A stretch of DNA of 30,375 bases from RBC101 sp052387735 (GCA_052387735.1 JBQTIW010000188.1:1-30375), one strand, 5' to 3'; shown: positions 23,307-30,323, counted from the stretch's first letter. The notes: generated from the sequence alone by a model not told the origin. Program-made: numbers and translations.

Positions 23307-24788
23307 GTGGACGCCGACCTGCTGAGCATCCAGGAGGCGCGCGATCTCGTCACTCGCGCCGCCGCGGCACAGCGGGTCTTTGGCAAGGCCACCCAACAAC
23401 AGGTCGATCGCGTCGTGTCCGCCATGGCGCAGGCGGCGAGTCGTGCCGCCGAAGCGCTGGCCAGGCTCGCAGTCGACGAAACCAAGATGGGGATCTACGA
23501 GCACAAGATCGTCAAGAACAAGTTCGCGTCTGACGTACTGCTCGAGTACATCCTCCCGATGCAGACCGTTGGCGTGCTTCGCGAGGACGGGACGCGGAAG
23601 GTGCGCGAGCTCGCCGTGCCGATGGGAGTGGTGGGCGCGATCATCCCCACCACGAATCCGACCTCCACCGCCATCTACAAGGCGCTGATTTCGGTCAAAG
23701 CGCGCAATGCCATCGTCATGTCACCGCACCCGCGTGCCGTGAGGTGCACCGTGGAAACCGGCCGCGTGATGGAGGAAGCCGCGGTCGGCGCCGGCGCCCC
23801 GGCCGGCCTCGTGAATGTCATGGCGCGCCCGACGCTCGAAGGGACCAGCGCCCTCATGCGACACCGGGACACTGCGGTACTGCTGGCCACAGGGGGGTCG
23901 GAGATGGTGCGCGCCGTGTACACGGCGGGCAAGCCGGCGTACGGCGTGGGCCCCGGCAACGTGCCGGCCATCATCGAACGTTCGGCCAAACTCGAAAAGG
24001 CGGTCGCGGACGTCGTCGACGGAAAGACCTTCGATGCGGGGGTCCTCTGTTCTGCGGAGAACTCGGTCGTCGTCGACGCGCCCGTGGCCGCCAGGGTCCG
24101 TGAGCTGTTCATCCGCGAACGCGCCCACTTCTGCTCTCCCCGCGAGAAGGCACTCCTCGAGCAACTCATGATCCCGGCGACGGGGAAGGGGATCAACCCC
24201 GACATCGTCGGTGTCCAGCCGCAGCTCATCGCGCAGCGTGCCGGTTTCGAGATCCCGTCGAGCGTCAAGCTCATGATCGTCGAGCTCACGTCCGTGGGAA
24301 AGTCGGACCCCCTGAGCCGCGAGAAGCTGTGTCCCGTCCTCGGCTGGTTCGTCGAGGATGGCTGGGAGCGCTGCTGCGAGCGGGCCATTGAGCTGCTCCA
24401 CTACGGTGGTGTCGGTCACTCGTTAGGAATCCATTCGCAGGACCGCGCAGTGATCGAGCGGTTTTTCGAGGAGAAGCCGGCCTTTCGCATCGTCGTCAAC
24501 TCCAATACCTCCATCGGCGCCGTCGGGTACACCACCGGCTTTGCGCCCGCCATGACCTTAGGTCCCGGCAGCTGGGGCGGCAGCATCACCTCGGACAACA
24601 TCACCCCCATGCACCTGATGAACGTCAAGCGCATGGGTGAGGAGATCCGCCCATACGTCGACCCGCTGCGCGCCCCGGGCTCGGCAGCACCCGTCTCCCG
24701 TCTGTCGTCTCCCATCTCCACGGACGCCATCGACGTGAGTCGCATCGTCGACGAGTTTCTCGCCTCGTTCCGCGCCAGTCGCACATGA
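23307..24788 (+). CDS. CoA-acylating aldehyde dehydrogenase, PduP/EutE family (microcompartment)
   Basis: Converts an aldehyde plus CoA and NAD+ to acyl-CoA inside the microcompartment. The 493-residue product has the family landmarks: PMGVVGAIIPTTNPTSTA (about 105-122), the VLLATGGSEMV segment, AYGVGPGNVPA and the nucleophile Cys248 in DAGVLCSAENS. A helix at the very C-terminus (about 475-490, IDVSRIVDEFLASFRA) follows a Ser/Pro linker and looks like an encapsulation peptide. GTG 23307 fits the N-terminal homology. The linker is encoded by a 7-bp repeat array (24688-24722). The stop overlaps the pduL start (ATGA). Substrate aldehyde cannot be told from sequence. Confidence 0.93.
   Translation: MDADLLSIQEARDLVTRAAAAQRVFGKATQQQVDRVVSAMAQAASRAAEALARLAVDETKMGIYEHKIVKNKFASDVLLEYILPMQTVGVLREDGTRKVRELAVPMGVVGAIIPTTNPTSTAIYKALISVKARNAIVMSPHPRAVRCTVETGRVMEEAAVGAGAPAGLVNVMARPTLEGTSALMRHRDTAVLLATGGSEMVRAVYTAGKPAYGVGPGNVPAIIERSAKLEKAVADVVDGKTFDAGVLCSAENSVVVDAPVAARVRELFIRERAHFCSPREKALLEQLMIPATGKGINPDIVGVQPQLIAQRAGFEIPSSVKLMIVELTSVGKSDPLSREKLCPVLGWFVEDGWERCCERAIELLHYGGVGHSLGIHSQDRAVIERFFEEKPAFRIVVNSNTSIGAVGYTTGFAPAMTLGPGSWGGSITSDNITPMHLMNVKRMGEEIRPYVDPLRAPGSAAPVSRLSSPISTDAIDVSRIVDEFLASFRASRT
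24688..24722 (+). repeat. 7-bp repeat array inside the aldehyde dehydrogenase gene
   Basis: Units CACCCGT, CTCCCGT, CTGTCGT, CTCCCAT and CTCCACG are read through as the Ser/Pro-rich linker just before the C-terminal helix. The same unit (CTCCCGT) makes the intergenic array before fhs. The repeat has thus been tolerated in coding DNA at a flexible domain boundary. Confidence 0.7.
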
Positions 24789-25864
24789 CCAACGAAGAAC
24801 TGGATCGACTGGCGGCCCTCATCGCCGCAGAGGTGCACCGATTGCAAGCGTCGACGCCTGGCTCTCCTTCGACGGAGCGGGCGGGTCCCTGGCTCCCCAT
24901 CCCGATTCGGCCCGCGCCAGCCCAGCAGTCGGGTGACCCACCTCCGTGGTCCGGCGCCGCCCAGATCCTGGGGGACATCGCGCCGGTGCGTGTGCCTGAG
25001 CCTGGCGCTCACCGCGCGGACGTCGGCGAGTCCACGGCCAGCATTCGCGCCGCAGCCGCCGGGCGGGGGGCGACCCGCGCCGCGACGGGAGGCAGGGCCG
25101 CGACCGGGTCTGGGCTGCGGCCTGCGTCCCGTCCCCGCGGTGGTTCGCTGGATGTGCCGATCGGTGTCTCCAACCGCCATGTGCATCTCTCCTCAGCCGA
25201 CACGATCGCTCTGTTCGGATCTCCAGCGCTCACGCCGCATCGTCCGTTGACGCAGCCCGGGCAGTTTGCGGCGGATCAGCGCGTCACCGCCATTGGCCCG
25301 ACGGGGCGCATCGAGGGCATTCGAGTCGTGGGACCCGTGCGCGACTCGACGCAACTGGAGATTGCGCTGAGTGACGCGGCCATCCTCGGCGTCTCACCCA
25401 CGGTCGCCAACTCGGGGCGGCTCGAAGGATCGCGTGGCGGCGTTACCCTGGAAGGAACAAAAGGGCGCGTGCAGCTGACACGTGGCGTGATCGTGCCGGC
25501 CCGACATCTGCACCTGGCGCCGGCGGACGGGACCCGATGGCACCTGCGGGATGGGGACCTCGTCACGGTGCGCTGCGGAGAAGGCGCCAGGGCCGCGACC
25601 TGGCACGGGGTGCTGGTCAGGTGCGGCTCGGGGCATGCCACGGAGCTTCACGTCGATCTGGATGAAGCTCGCGCGGCGGGCGTGAGCACTGGAGCCGTCG
25701 CGCGCATCGTGGCGCACTCGCCGGCGCCGGGGCAGCGGCGATCACTGATCACCGAGCGCGACGTGATCGCCACAGCCGCCCGCGGCGAGCGCCTCCCCGC
25801 GGGAGCGCTGCTCACCCCCAGCGCGCGCGATCGAGCTCGCGCCCTCGGGCTCGAGGTTGAATGA
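24785..25864 (+). CDS. pduL: Phosphate acyltransferase PduL (microcompartment type)
   Basis: PduL turns acyl-CoA and phosphate into acyl-phosphate and CoA, recycling CoA inside the shell. The 359-residue product shows the two zinc-binding HxH motifs in the two beta-barrels: SNRHVHLS (His132, His134) and ARHLHLAP (His241, His243), followed by HLRDGDLVTV. Its N-terminal helix (MTNEELDRLAALIAAEVHRL) is amphipathic like an encapsulation peptide. About 95 Ala/Pro/Arg/Gly-rich residues of linker follow, unusually long. A further 40-residue tail ends in LTPSARDRARALGL. The ATG overlaps the dehydrogenase stop and the stop overlaps the next ATG, so translation is coupled. Confidence 0.93.
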   Translation: MTNEELDRLAALIAAEVHRLQASTPGSPSTERAGPWLPIPIRPAPAQQSGDPPPWSGAAQILGDIAPVRVPEPGAHRADVGESTASIRAAAAGRGATRAATGGRAATGSGLRPASRPRGGSLDVPIGVSNRHVHLSSADTIALFGSPALTPHRPLTQPGQFAADQRVTAIGPTGRIEGIRVVGPVRDSTQLEIALSDAAILGVSPTVANSGRLEGSRGGVTLEGTKGRVQLTRGVIVPARHLHLAPADGTRWHLRDGDLVTVRCGEGARAATWHGVLVRCGSGHATELHVDLDEARAAGVSTGAVARIVAHSPAPGQRRSLITERDVIATAARGERLPAGALLTPSARDRARALGLEVE

Positions 25865-26280
25865 CGGAAGCGTTCACGACCGAGATCCGCGTGCGATATG
25901 GTGAAACCGATCAGATGGGGATCGTGTATCACGCGGAGTACCTCGTCTACTGCGAAATCGGCCGCACGGAGTTGATTCGTTCCCTCGGAATGCCCTACGC
26001 CGAGATGGAGCGGCAGAACGTGTTGCTGGCCGTGACCGAGGCCAATCTCCGATTTCATGCCCCGGCCCGTTACGACGATCGTCTCACCATCGAGACCCAG
26101 CTCACAGACGTGCGCTCTCGCAGCGTTAGTTTCGACTATCTCATCCGGAACGCCGAGACCGCCGCCCGTCTGGTATCGGCCCGCACGCAGCTGGTGGCGA
26201 TCGATGGCGCGGGTCGACCGACCGCCATCCCTGCTGGGATGCGGGACTTGCTGGCTCGTGGGCTCGCGCACACTCGTTAG
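25861..26280 (+). CDS. Acyl-CoA thioesterase, 4HBT/YbgC family
   Basis: A hot-dog-fold thioesterase of 139 residues. The N-terminus EIRVRYGETDQMGIVYHAEYL carries the catalytic Asp of the YbgC/4HBT class (D in ETDQMG) and the conserved YHAEYLVYCEIGRTE run. It hydrolyses acyl-CoA. The substrate is unclear, and the position right after pduL could mean a link to the metabolosome, or it could belong with the LPS genes downstream. Coupled by ATGA to pduL. The stop lies in a CGTTAGG motif. Confidence 0.85.
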   Translation: MTEAFTTEIRVRYGETDQMGIVYHAEYLVYCEIGRTELIRSLGMPYAEMERQNVLLAVTEANLRFHAPARYDDRLTIETQLTDVRSRSVSFDYLIRNAETAARLVSARTQLVAIDGAGRPTAIPAGMRDLLARGLAHTR

Positions 26281-26887
26281 GTTCGCCTGGGTGGGCGCGC
26301 TCGCGGTCGGCTGCGTCGCGCCGCGGGTGAAGCCACTCACGGGGCTCCCCGTCACCGGGGCCATCCCGCGGGCGGAGCTGCCGCCGGGACATGCGCGACT
26401 GGTGTTCCGGTGGGACTACGACGACCCGCTCTTCGCCGCAAAGGGGGAAGGGGTGGCTCGCATTGCGCCGCCCGACAGCGTCCGGCTCGACTTCTTCGTG
26501 GATGGGGGTGTGGGGTCTGGCGGCGCGATTCTCATTGGAGACTCTTTGCGGACAGCGGGAGAGGACGGTCGTCGCTATCTTCCCCCCGTACCGCTGTTGT
26601 GGGCGGCGCTGGGCGTCCTTCGTGTACCGGGAGCTGATACCGTGGCCAGACTGGACGGCGATACCCTTCGCATCGAGATCGGGCGCGACTCCTCCTACCG
26701 CGCCGCGTTTGTGCGCTCCGGTCTCGTCAGTGTCGGTCGCATCACCGGTGGTCGCCTGCGCGAGCAGGTGCGGCGGGATTCCACCGGCGTCGCCTATCGA
26801 TACTTCTCCGGGCGCCGGAGCCTCACCTTGACCTCCCTCCGCCGAATCCCCGACGCACCCTATGATCCAGAGATCTGGCGTCAGTAG
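26258..26887 (+). CDS. Predicted outer-membrane lipoprotein of unknown function
   Basis: From GTG 26258 the 209-residue product begins with a basic start, a hydrophobic run and a lipobox (ALAVGC, Cys19), so it is probably lipid-anchored. The frame is open further upstream, but that part overlaps the thioesterase in another frame and has no signal peptide. The rest is beta-rich, with PPDSVRLDFFVDGG, LPPVPLLWAALGVLRVPGAD and GDTLRIEIG. This weakly recalls the LolA/LolB-type beta-sheet shell. Next to an LptE-like gene, an envelope transport role is a reasonable guess, not a finding. It overlaps its neighbours by 23 and 26 nt. Confidence 0.6.
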   Translation: MGSRTLVRFAWVGALAVGCVAPRVKPLTGLPVTGAIPRAELPPGHARLVFRWDYDDPLFAAKGEGVARIAPPDSVRLDFFVDGGVGSGGAILIGDSLRTAGEDGRRYLPPVPLLWAALGVLRVPGADTVARLDGDTLRIEIGRDSSYRAAFVRSGLVSVGRITGGRLREQVRRDSTGVAYRYFSGRRSLTLTSLRRIPDAPYDPEIWRQ

Positions 26888-27359
26888 CCTTCTGGCGCTC
26901 GCGCTGACCGGGTGCCTCTACACGATGTCGAGCGGGGGAGGCTTCCCCTCGCACGTGAAGAGCGTGGCGGTCATCCCGTTCGAGAATGAGACGCCCAGTC
27001 CGGAGCTGACCCAGGAGTTGCATCAGGAGCTCCGCAAGACGCTGACGTCCCGTCTCGGCCTGCGCGACGCCCCGGAGTCCCGCGCGACCGCGATCGTGCG
27101 CGGCAAGATCGTGAAGTACGAAACCGACGTGCCCGTCGGCTTTTCCGCCGATCCCTCGCGCGCGACGTCGGCGCGGCGCAAGCTGCAGTTGGTCGTTGAT
27201 ATCGAGATCGTCGATCAGACCACTGGCAAGTCGCTGTACCAACGCAACGGTGTGAGCGCCGAAGGTGAGTACGCCGAACGCGAGGAGGCCCTGGGCCGCA
27301 AGGCGGCGATCGAGCGGCTCGTGAGCGACATCATCGAAGGAGCGCAGTCGCAGTGGTGA
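26862..27359 (+). CDS. LptE-like LPS-assembly lipoprotein
   Basis: A 165-residue lipoprotein with lipobox LALTGC (Cys18), followed by YTMSSGGGFPSHVKSVAVIPFEN. That is the typical LptE-family pattern of a lipid anchor, short Gly/Ser turn and VAVIPFEN strand. A TQELHQELRKTLTSRLGL helix, the ADAIVRGKIV-like strand (here ATAIVRGKIVKYE) and IVDQTTGKSLY strand complete the fold. LptE plugs LptD in the outer membrane for LPS insertion. Starts at ATG 26862 inside the upstream gene. It is coupled to the next gene at GTGA. Confidence 0.8.
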   Translation: MIQRSGVSSLLALALTGCLYTMSSGGGFPSHVKSVAVIPFENETPSPELTQELHQELRKTLTSRLGLRDAPESRATAIVRGKIVKYETDVPVGFSADPSRATSARRKLQLVVDIEIVDQTTGKSLYQRNGVSAEGEYAEREEALGRKAAIERLVSDIIEGAQSQW

Positions 27360-27706
27360 CGCGGCGCCGCGGCGCGAGCAAGGTGGGGTGTCTCCTGGTC
27401 CTCCTCATCGCGGCCGCCGTTGTGTACTTCGGCTTCAACACGGGCGAAGTGTACTACCGGTACTACCGCTTCCGCGACGCGATGGAGCAGGAAGGAAGGT
27501 TTGCGCGCCGCAACACCGACGAGGCCATTCGCCGACGCCTCCGCTCTCTCGCCGACTCCCTGGGGCTCCCGGAAGAGGCTGGCCAGGTCAAGGTCCGCAG
27601 GAGCGCCAATCGCATCAGCATTTCCGCAGAGTACCACGAAACGGTCGAACTTCCGATGTACGTCAAGACGCTGCGGTTCGCCCCGGCGATCGCCCGCGAC
27701 CTGTGA
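27353..27706 (+). CDS. Small single-pass membrane protein, DUF4845-like
   Basis: A 117-residue product: a basic N-terminus (RRRGASK), one membrane helix (about 12-28, CLLVLLIAAAVVYFGF), then a charged helix (YYRFRDAMEQEGRFA), a DEAIRRRLRSLADSLGL stretch and a strand pair (VKVRRSANRISISAEY). This order resembles DUF4845 proteins, but I would not rely on it. Starts at GTG 27353 or 27356, overlapping the LptE-like stop. The stop overlaps the rfaE2 start as GTGA. Function unknown. Confidence 0.6.
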   Translation: MVTRRRGASKVGCLLVLLIAAAVVYFGFNTGEVYYRYYRFRDAMEQEGRFARRNTDEAIRRRLRSLADSLGLPEEAGQVKVRRSANRISISAEYHETVELPMYVKTLRFAPAIARDL

Positions 27707-28215
27707 GGGACGCCCTGATCGAGCCGGCAAGCAAGGTGCTCACTCGTGATGAAGCCGTGCGCTGGCGTCGGAGGCAGCCGGGCCGCGTGGTGTTCACCAA
27801 CGGCGTCTTCGATCTCCTGCACCCCGGACACATCGACCTGCTGCGTCATGCGCGAAGTCATGGCGATGCCCTGATCGTCGGTCTCAATACCGATGTGTCC
27901 GTGCGGCGGCTCAAGGGTCTCGGGCGTCCCGTACGACGGGAAGCGGAGCGCGCGTTTGTCCTTGCCGCCCTGTCGATGGTGGATGCCGTCACGCTGTTCG
28001 CTGAGGCAACACCACTCGAACTGATGCTCGCGCTCGAACCCGACGTGGTCGTGAAGGGAGGTGACTACACTCCCGAAACGGTCGTGGGTGCTGCGGAAGT
28101 GCGCGCCCGTGGCGGAGAAGTCGTCATCGTCCCGCTGACCCCGGATCAGTCCACCACGTCCATCATTCTCAAACTCCGTGACCAAGCTGCCGCACCGTCG
28201 CGCTCGACGCCCTGA
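27703..28215 (+). CDS. rfaE2: D-glycero-beta-D-manno-heptose 1-phosphate adenylyltransferase
   Basis: Adenylates heptose 1-phosphate to ADP-heptose for the LPS inner core. The 170-residue product is the stand-alone C-terminal half of HldE (no kinase half). It has the nucleotidyltransferase loop FTNGVFDLLHPGHIDLL, the GLNTDVSVRRLKG strand and the VVVKGGDYTPETVVGA segment. GTG 27703 is used because it overlaps the upstream stop and leaves the family start intact. The frame extends far upstream only as a shadow. It overlaps rph by 38 nt. The location beside an LptE-like gene supports an LPS role. Confidence 0.93.
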   Translation: MRDALIEPASKVLTRDEAVRWRRRQPGRVVFTNGVFDLLHPGHIDLLRHARSHGDALIVGLNTDVSVRRLKGLGRPVRREAERAFVLAALSMVDAVTLFAEATPLELMLALEPDVVVKGGDYTPETVVGAAEVRARGGEVVIVPLTPDQSTTSIILKLRDQAAAPSRSTP

Positions 28216-28906
28216 CCAGCTCCGCCCGGTGACGCTCGAGCGCGGTGCCGTTCGGAATGCCGAAGGGTCGTGCCTCGTCGCGTTCGGGAATACGCGCATG
28301 CTCTGCGCGGCCTCGGTCGAAGACGGGGTGCCCGGCTGGCGAAAGGGCGGTGGGAAGGGGTGGCTGACGGCCGAGTACTCGATGCTCCCCAGATCGACCC
28401 GTTCGCGCACGCCGCGAGAACGTGCGCAGACCGGGGGCCGCACGCAGGAGATTCAGCGCCTCATCGGACGCAGCATCCGCGCGATGCTCGACGACTTCTC
28501 CTTTGGCGAATACACCATCCGCATCGATTGCGACGCCCTGGACGCCGACGGCGGCACTCGCACGGCCGCCATCACGGGGGCAAGCGTCGCCGTCATCGAT
28601 GCATTCGACTGGATGGTGAAGAGCGGGCGTCTGGCGAGGACGCCGGTGCGGCGTCGCGTGGCCGCGGTGAGCGTAGGCGTCCTGGGTGGCGAGCCTCGCC
28701 TTGATTTGGAGTACGATGAGGACGTGGTGGCCGACGTGGACATGAACGTGGTCATGACCAGCGAGGGGCGCTACATCGAAGTGCAGGGCACCGGCGAGCA
28801 GGGTTCCTTCGATCGCCAGGAGCTCGATGCCCTCCTCGACCTGGCCGGGACCGGGATTCGTGAACTGCTCGAACGTCAGGCCGCGGTGCTGACCGTCGAC
28901 CCATGA
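28178..28906 (+). CDS. rph: Ribonuclease PH
   Basis: RNase PH trims tRNA 3' ends phosphorolytically. The 242-residue product fits the family. It shows RPDQLRPVTLERG near the start, FGNTRMLCAASVEDGVPGW, KGWLTAEYSMLPRSTRSRTPRE in two parts, and a DGGTRTAAITGASVA segment. The VADVDMNVVMTSEGRYIEVQGTGEQG region (given in two parts) and SFDRQEL end it. GTG 28178 is the start given the homology. It overlaps rfaE2 by 38 nt, and its stop overlaps the rdgB ATG (ATGA). Confidence 0.95.
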   Translation: MTKLPHRRARRPDQLRPVTLERGAVRNAEGSCLVAFGNTRMLCAASVEDGVPGWRKGGGKGWLTAEYSMLPRSTRSRTPRERAQTGGRTQEIQRLIGRSIRAMLDDFSFGEYTIRIDCDALDADGGTRTAAITGASVAVIDAFDWMVKSGRLARTPVRRRVAAVSVGVLGGEPRLDLEYDEDVVADVDMNVVMTSEGRYIEVQGTGEQGSFDRQELDALLDLAGTGIRELLERQAAVLTVDP

Positions 28907-29520
28907 GGCGAGACGTGCTCCTGGCCACCCGGAGCGAGGGAAAGCTGCACGAGCTCGAGCCGCTGTTCGCGGCGGCGGGATTCCGCGTGCGCACACTCAG
29001 CCAGGCGAGCATCGTCGAGTCGCCTAACGAGGAGCTGGTCGAGGCGTTCGAGACGTTCGAAGAGAATGCGCTGGCCAAGGCGCGGTATTTCTTTGCGCTC
29101 GCCGGAGGGATGCCCGTGGTCGCCGACGATTCGGGTCTCTGCGTTGTGGCGCTGGGCGACACGCCCGGTGTGCGCTCCAAGCGGTGGAGCGGGCGGGTCG
29201 ACCTCAGCGGCGTTGCGCTCGACAACGCGAACAACGCGAAGCTCGTGGACTCGTTGCGTGGCGTGGACGACCGTCGGGCGCGATATGTGTGCGCCGCCGC
29301 GTGGTGTGACGGCGCGACAGAGGCGGTGGCGCGCGGTGAAACCTCGGGGAGACTGCTCGCCGCACCGCGAGGCAGCGGTGGTTTCGGATATGATCCGTAC
29401 TTCTGGTCCGACGATCTGGCGGCGACGTTCGCGGAGGTGTCGCGTGAGGCAAAGGCGGACGTGAGTCATCGCGGTCGTGCATTTCGCGAGCTGCTCCGCC
29501 AGCTTGAAGCGGGTCGTTGA
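28903..29520 (+). CDS. rdgB: XTP/dITP diphosphatase (RdgB/HAM1 family)
   Basis: Cleaves non-canonical purine triphosphates to keep them out of DNA and RNA. The 205-residue product has LLATRSEGKLHEL at the start, FEENALAKARYFF, VADDSGLCVVALGDTPGV, the RYVCAAAW strand and GFGYDPYFW near the end. An HRGRAF motif closes the domain. rph and rdgB are often adjacent in bacteria. Starts at ATG 28903, coupled to rph. The tRNA cluster follows 38 nt later. Confidence 0.95.
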   Translation: MRRDVLLATRSEGKLHELEPLFAAAGFRVRTLSQASIVESPNEELVEAFETFEENALAKARYFFALAGGMPVVADDSGLCVVALGDTPGVRSKRWSGRVDLSGVALDNANNAKLVDSLRGVDDRRARYVCAAAWCDGATEAVARGETSGRLLAAPRGSGGFGYDPYFWSDDLAATFAEVSREAKADVSHRGRAFRELLRQLEAGR

Positions 29521-29558
29521 CTTCCGACGGGGTGAAACTACGTTTCCGTCTCCCCTCG

Positions 29559-29632
29559 CGGGGCGTAGCGTAGCCCGGTATCGCGCCTGCTTTGGGAGCA
29601 GGAGGTCGCCGGTTCGAATCCGGCCGCCCCGA
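29559..29632 (+). tRNA. tRNA-Pro (anticodon TGG)
   Basis: Acceptor CGGGGCG pairs with CGCCCCG, and the anticodon loop TTTGGGA sits on CCTGC/GCAGG. The T-arm is GCCGG TTCGAAT CCGGC. Discriminator A. The 3' CCA is not encoded (ACT follows). All main stems pair well. Confidence 0.95.
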
Positions 29633-29675
29633 CTCGCACGCTTCTCTCGAACGCGATTCGGTGTCCGACGGTGAA

Positions 29676-29749
29676 GCGCCAGTAGCTCAGGTGGATAGAG
29701 CAACCGCTTTCTAAGCTGGGGGTGGGGGTTGCGAGTCCCCCCTGGCGCG
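29676..29749 (+). tRNA. tRNA-Arg-like gene (anticodon TCT) with stem and T-loop defects
   Basis: The acceptor stem (GCGCCAG/CTGGCGC) and D-stem (GCTC/GAGC) are perfect, and the loop TTTCTAA gives anticodon TCT. However, the anticodon stem ACCGC/GCTGG has two mismatches. The T-loop is eight bases, TTGCGAGT, instead of a seven-base TTCGAGT type, so the invariant C56 contact would be disturbed. It may be a decaying copy, an unusual functional tRNA or a sequence error. No CCA is encoded. Confidence 0.75.
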
Positions 29750-29766
29750 CGTTGGAAGTACCGCGC

Positions 29767-29839
29767 GCTCCCTTAGCTCATTTGGTACCGCAAGCGACTC
29801 TTAATCGCTAGGTTGTAGGTTCGAGTCCTACAGGGAGCA
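29767..29839 (+). tRNA. tRNA-Lys (anticodon CTT) with an irregular D-stem
   Basis: Acceptor GCTCCCT/AGGGAGC, anticodon loop CTCTTAA on AGCGA/TCGCT, and T-arm GTAGG TTCGAGT CCTAC are all intact. The D-stem GCTC faces CCGC, so only two of four pairs form (normal would be GAGC). Discriminator A, no CCA encoded. Probably functional, but the D-stem deserves a check. Confidence 0.88.
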
Positions 29840-29845
29840 TTGTTT

Positions 29846-29997
29846 GGACGGATGGACGGAGAGTCCTGCGAGGCCGCCGATGGGGCGGCTTCTTTTTTGG
29901 TCGTGAGGGGAAACGCCTCGTTAGGCATACGGTGGGGATCAGCGCCCGCTCGAGGACGGCTCGCCATCCGGCGGTCGGCTTATCCGTTCATCCGTCC
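29846..29997. repeat. Inverted repeat in the tRNA-rRNA spacer
   Basis: GGACGGATGGACGG (29846-29859) and CCGTTCATCCGTCC (29984-29997) are complementary at 13 of 14 positions and enclose the terminator. The right arm is made of 8-bp units (TCCGTTCA, TCCGTCCA), like the other phased repeats. No gene lies within the spacer 29840-30108. Confidence 0.6.
29871..29898 (+). terminator. Rho-independent terminator after the tRNA cluster
   Basis: AGGCCGCC (29871-29878) pairs with GGCGGCTT (29884-29891), one G-U pair, loop GATGG, followed by CTTTTTT. It ends transcription of the tRNA group before the rRNA promoter region. Confidence 0.85.
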
Positions 29998-30048
29998 ATC
30001 GGTCTCGTCGTCCCCGGACGCCGCTTGCGTGCTTGGAAGCAAGTCGCT

Positions 30049-30094
30049 AGGATTGGCGTTCCCCGTGGAATCCTGTGACGAGTGAGCCAGGATT
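30049..30094. promoter_or_regulatory. Three AGGATT boxes at 20-bp intervals upstream of the rRNA promoter
   Basis: AGGATT at 30049-30054, its inverse AATCCT at 30069-30074 and AGGATT at 30089-30094 are spaced exactly 20 bp. The -35 box begins a further 20 bp on, at 30109. That is about two helical turns per step, as expected for activator or architectural protein sites at rRNA promoters. No protein is identified. Confidence 0.4.
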
Positions 30095-30108
30095 GACGGC
30101 GGCGGGTC

Positions 30109-30137
30109 TTGACTCAAGTGGCCATCGGGTCTATGTT
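30109..30137 (+). promoter_or_regulatory. Predicted rRNA operon promoter
   Basis: TTGACT (30109-30114) and TATGTT (30132-30137) are separated by 17 bp. This places a start near 30144 and a leader of roughly 180 nt before 16S. Match and position are both good. Confidence 0.75.
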
Positions 30138-30165
30138 TTAAGGCTCCCGCAGAGCGGGGCAAAGG

Positions 30166-30183
30166 CTGATTGAAAATCGAAAT
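30166..30183 (+). promoter_or_regulatory. Possible boxA-like antitermination site in the rRNA leader
   Basis: CTGATTGAAAATCGAAAT lies about 22 nt after the predicted start. It resembles boxA-type sequences of other phyla (TTGAAAA core) that recruit NusB/NusE with NusA, the protein encoded at 751-2070. Similarity is partial. Confidence 0.35.
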
Positions 30184-30323
30184 TTGAGCGTTCATGGATG
30201 TGCGAGGCGGACTCGTCGATCCGGAGCCGTGACTGGTTTCGGGGAGAGAAATAGTCTGACGTACAAACAAGTGATGATTCGGTTGGCTGCGCAGTGCGTG
30301 GCTGGCTGAATCTCGAGCCTTTC

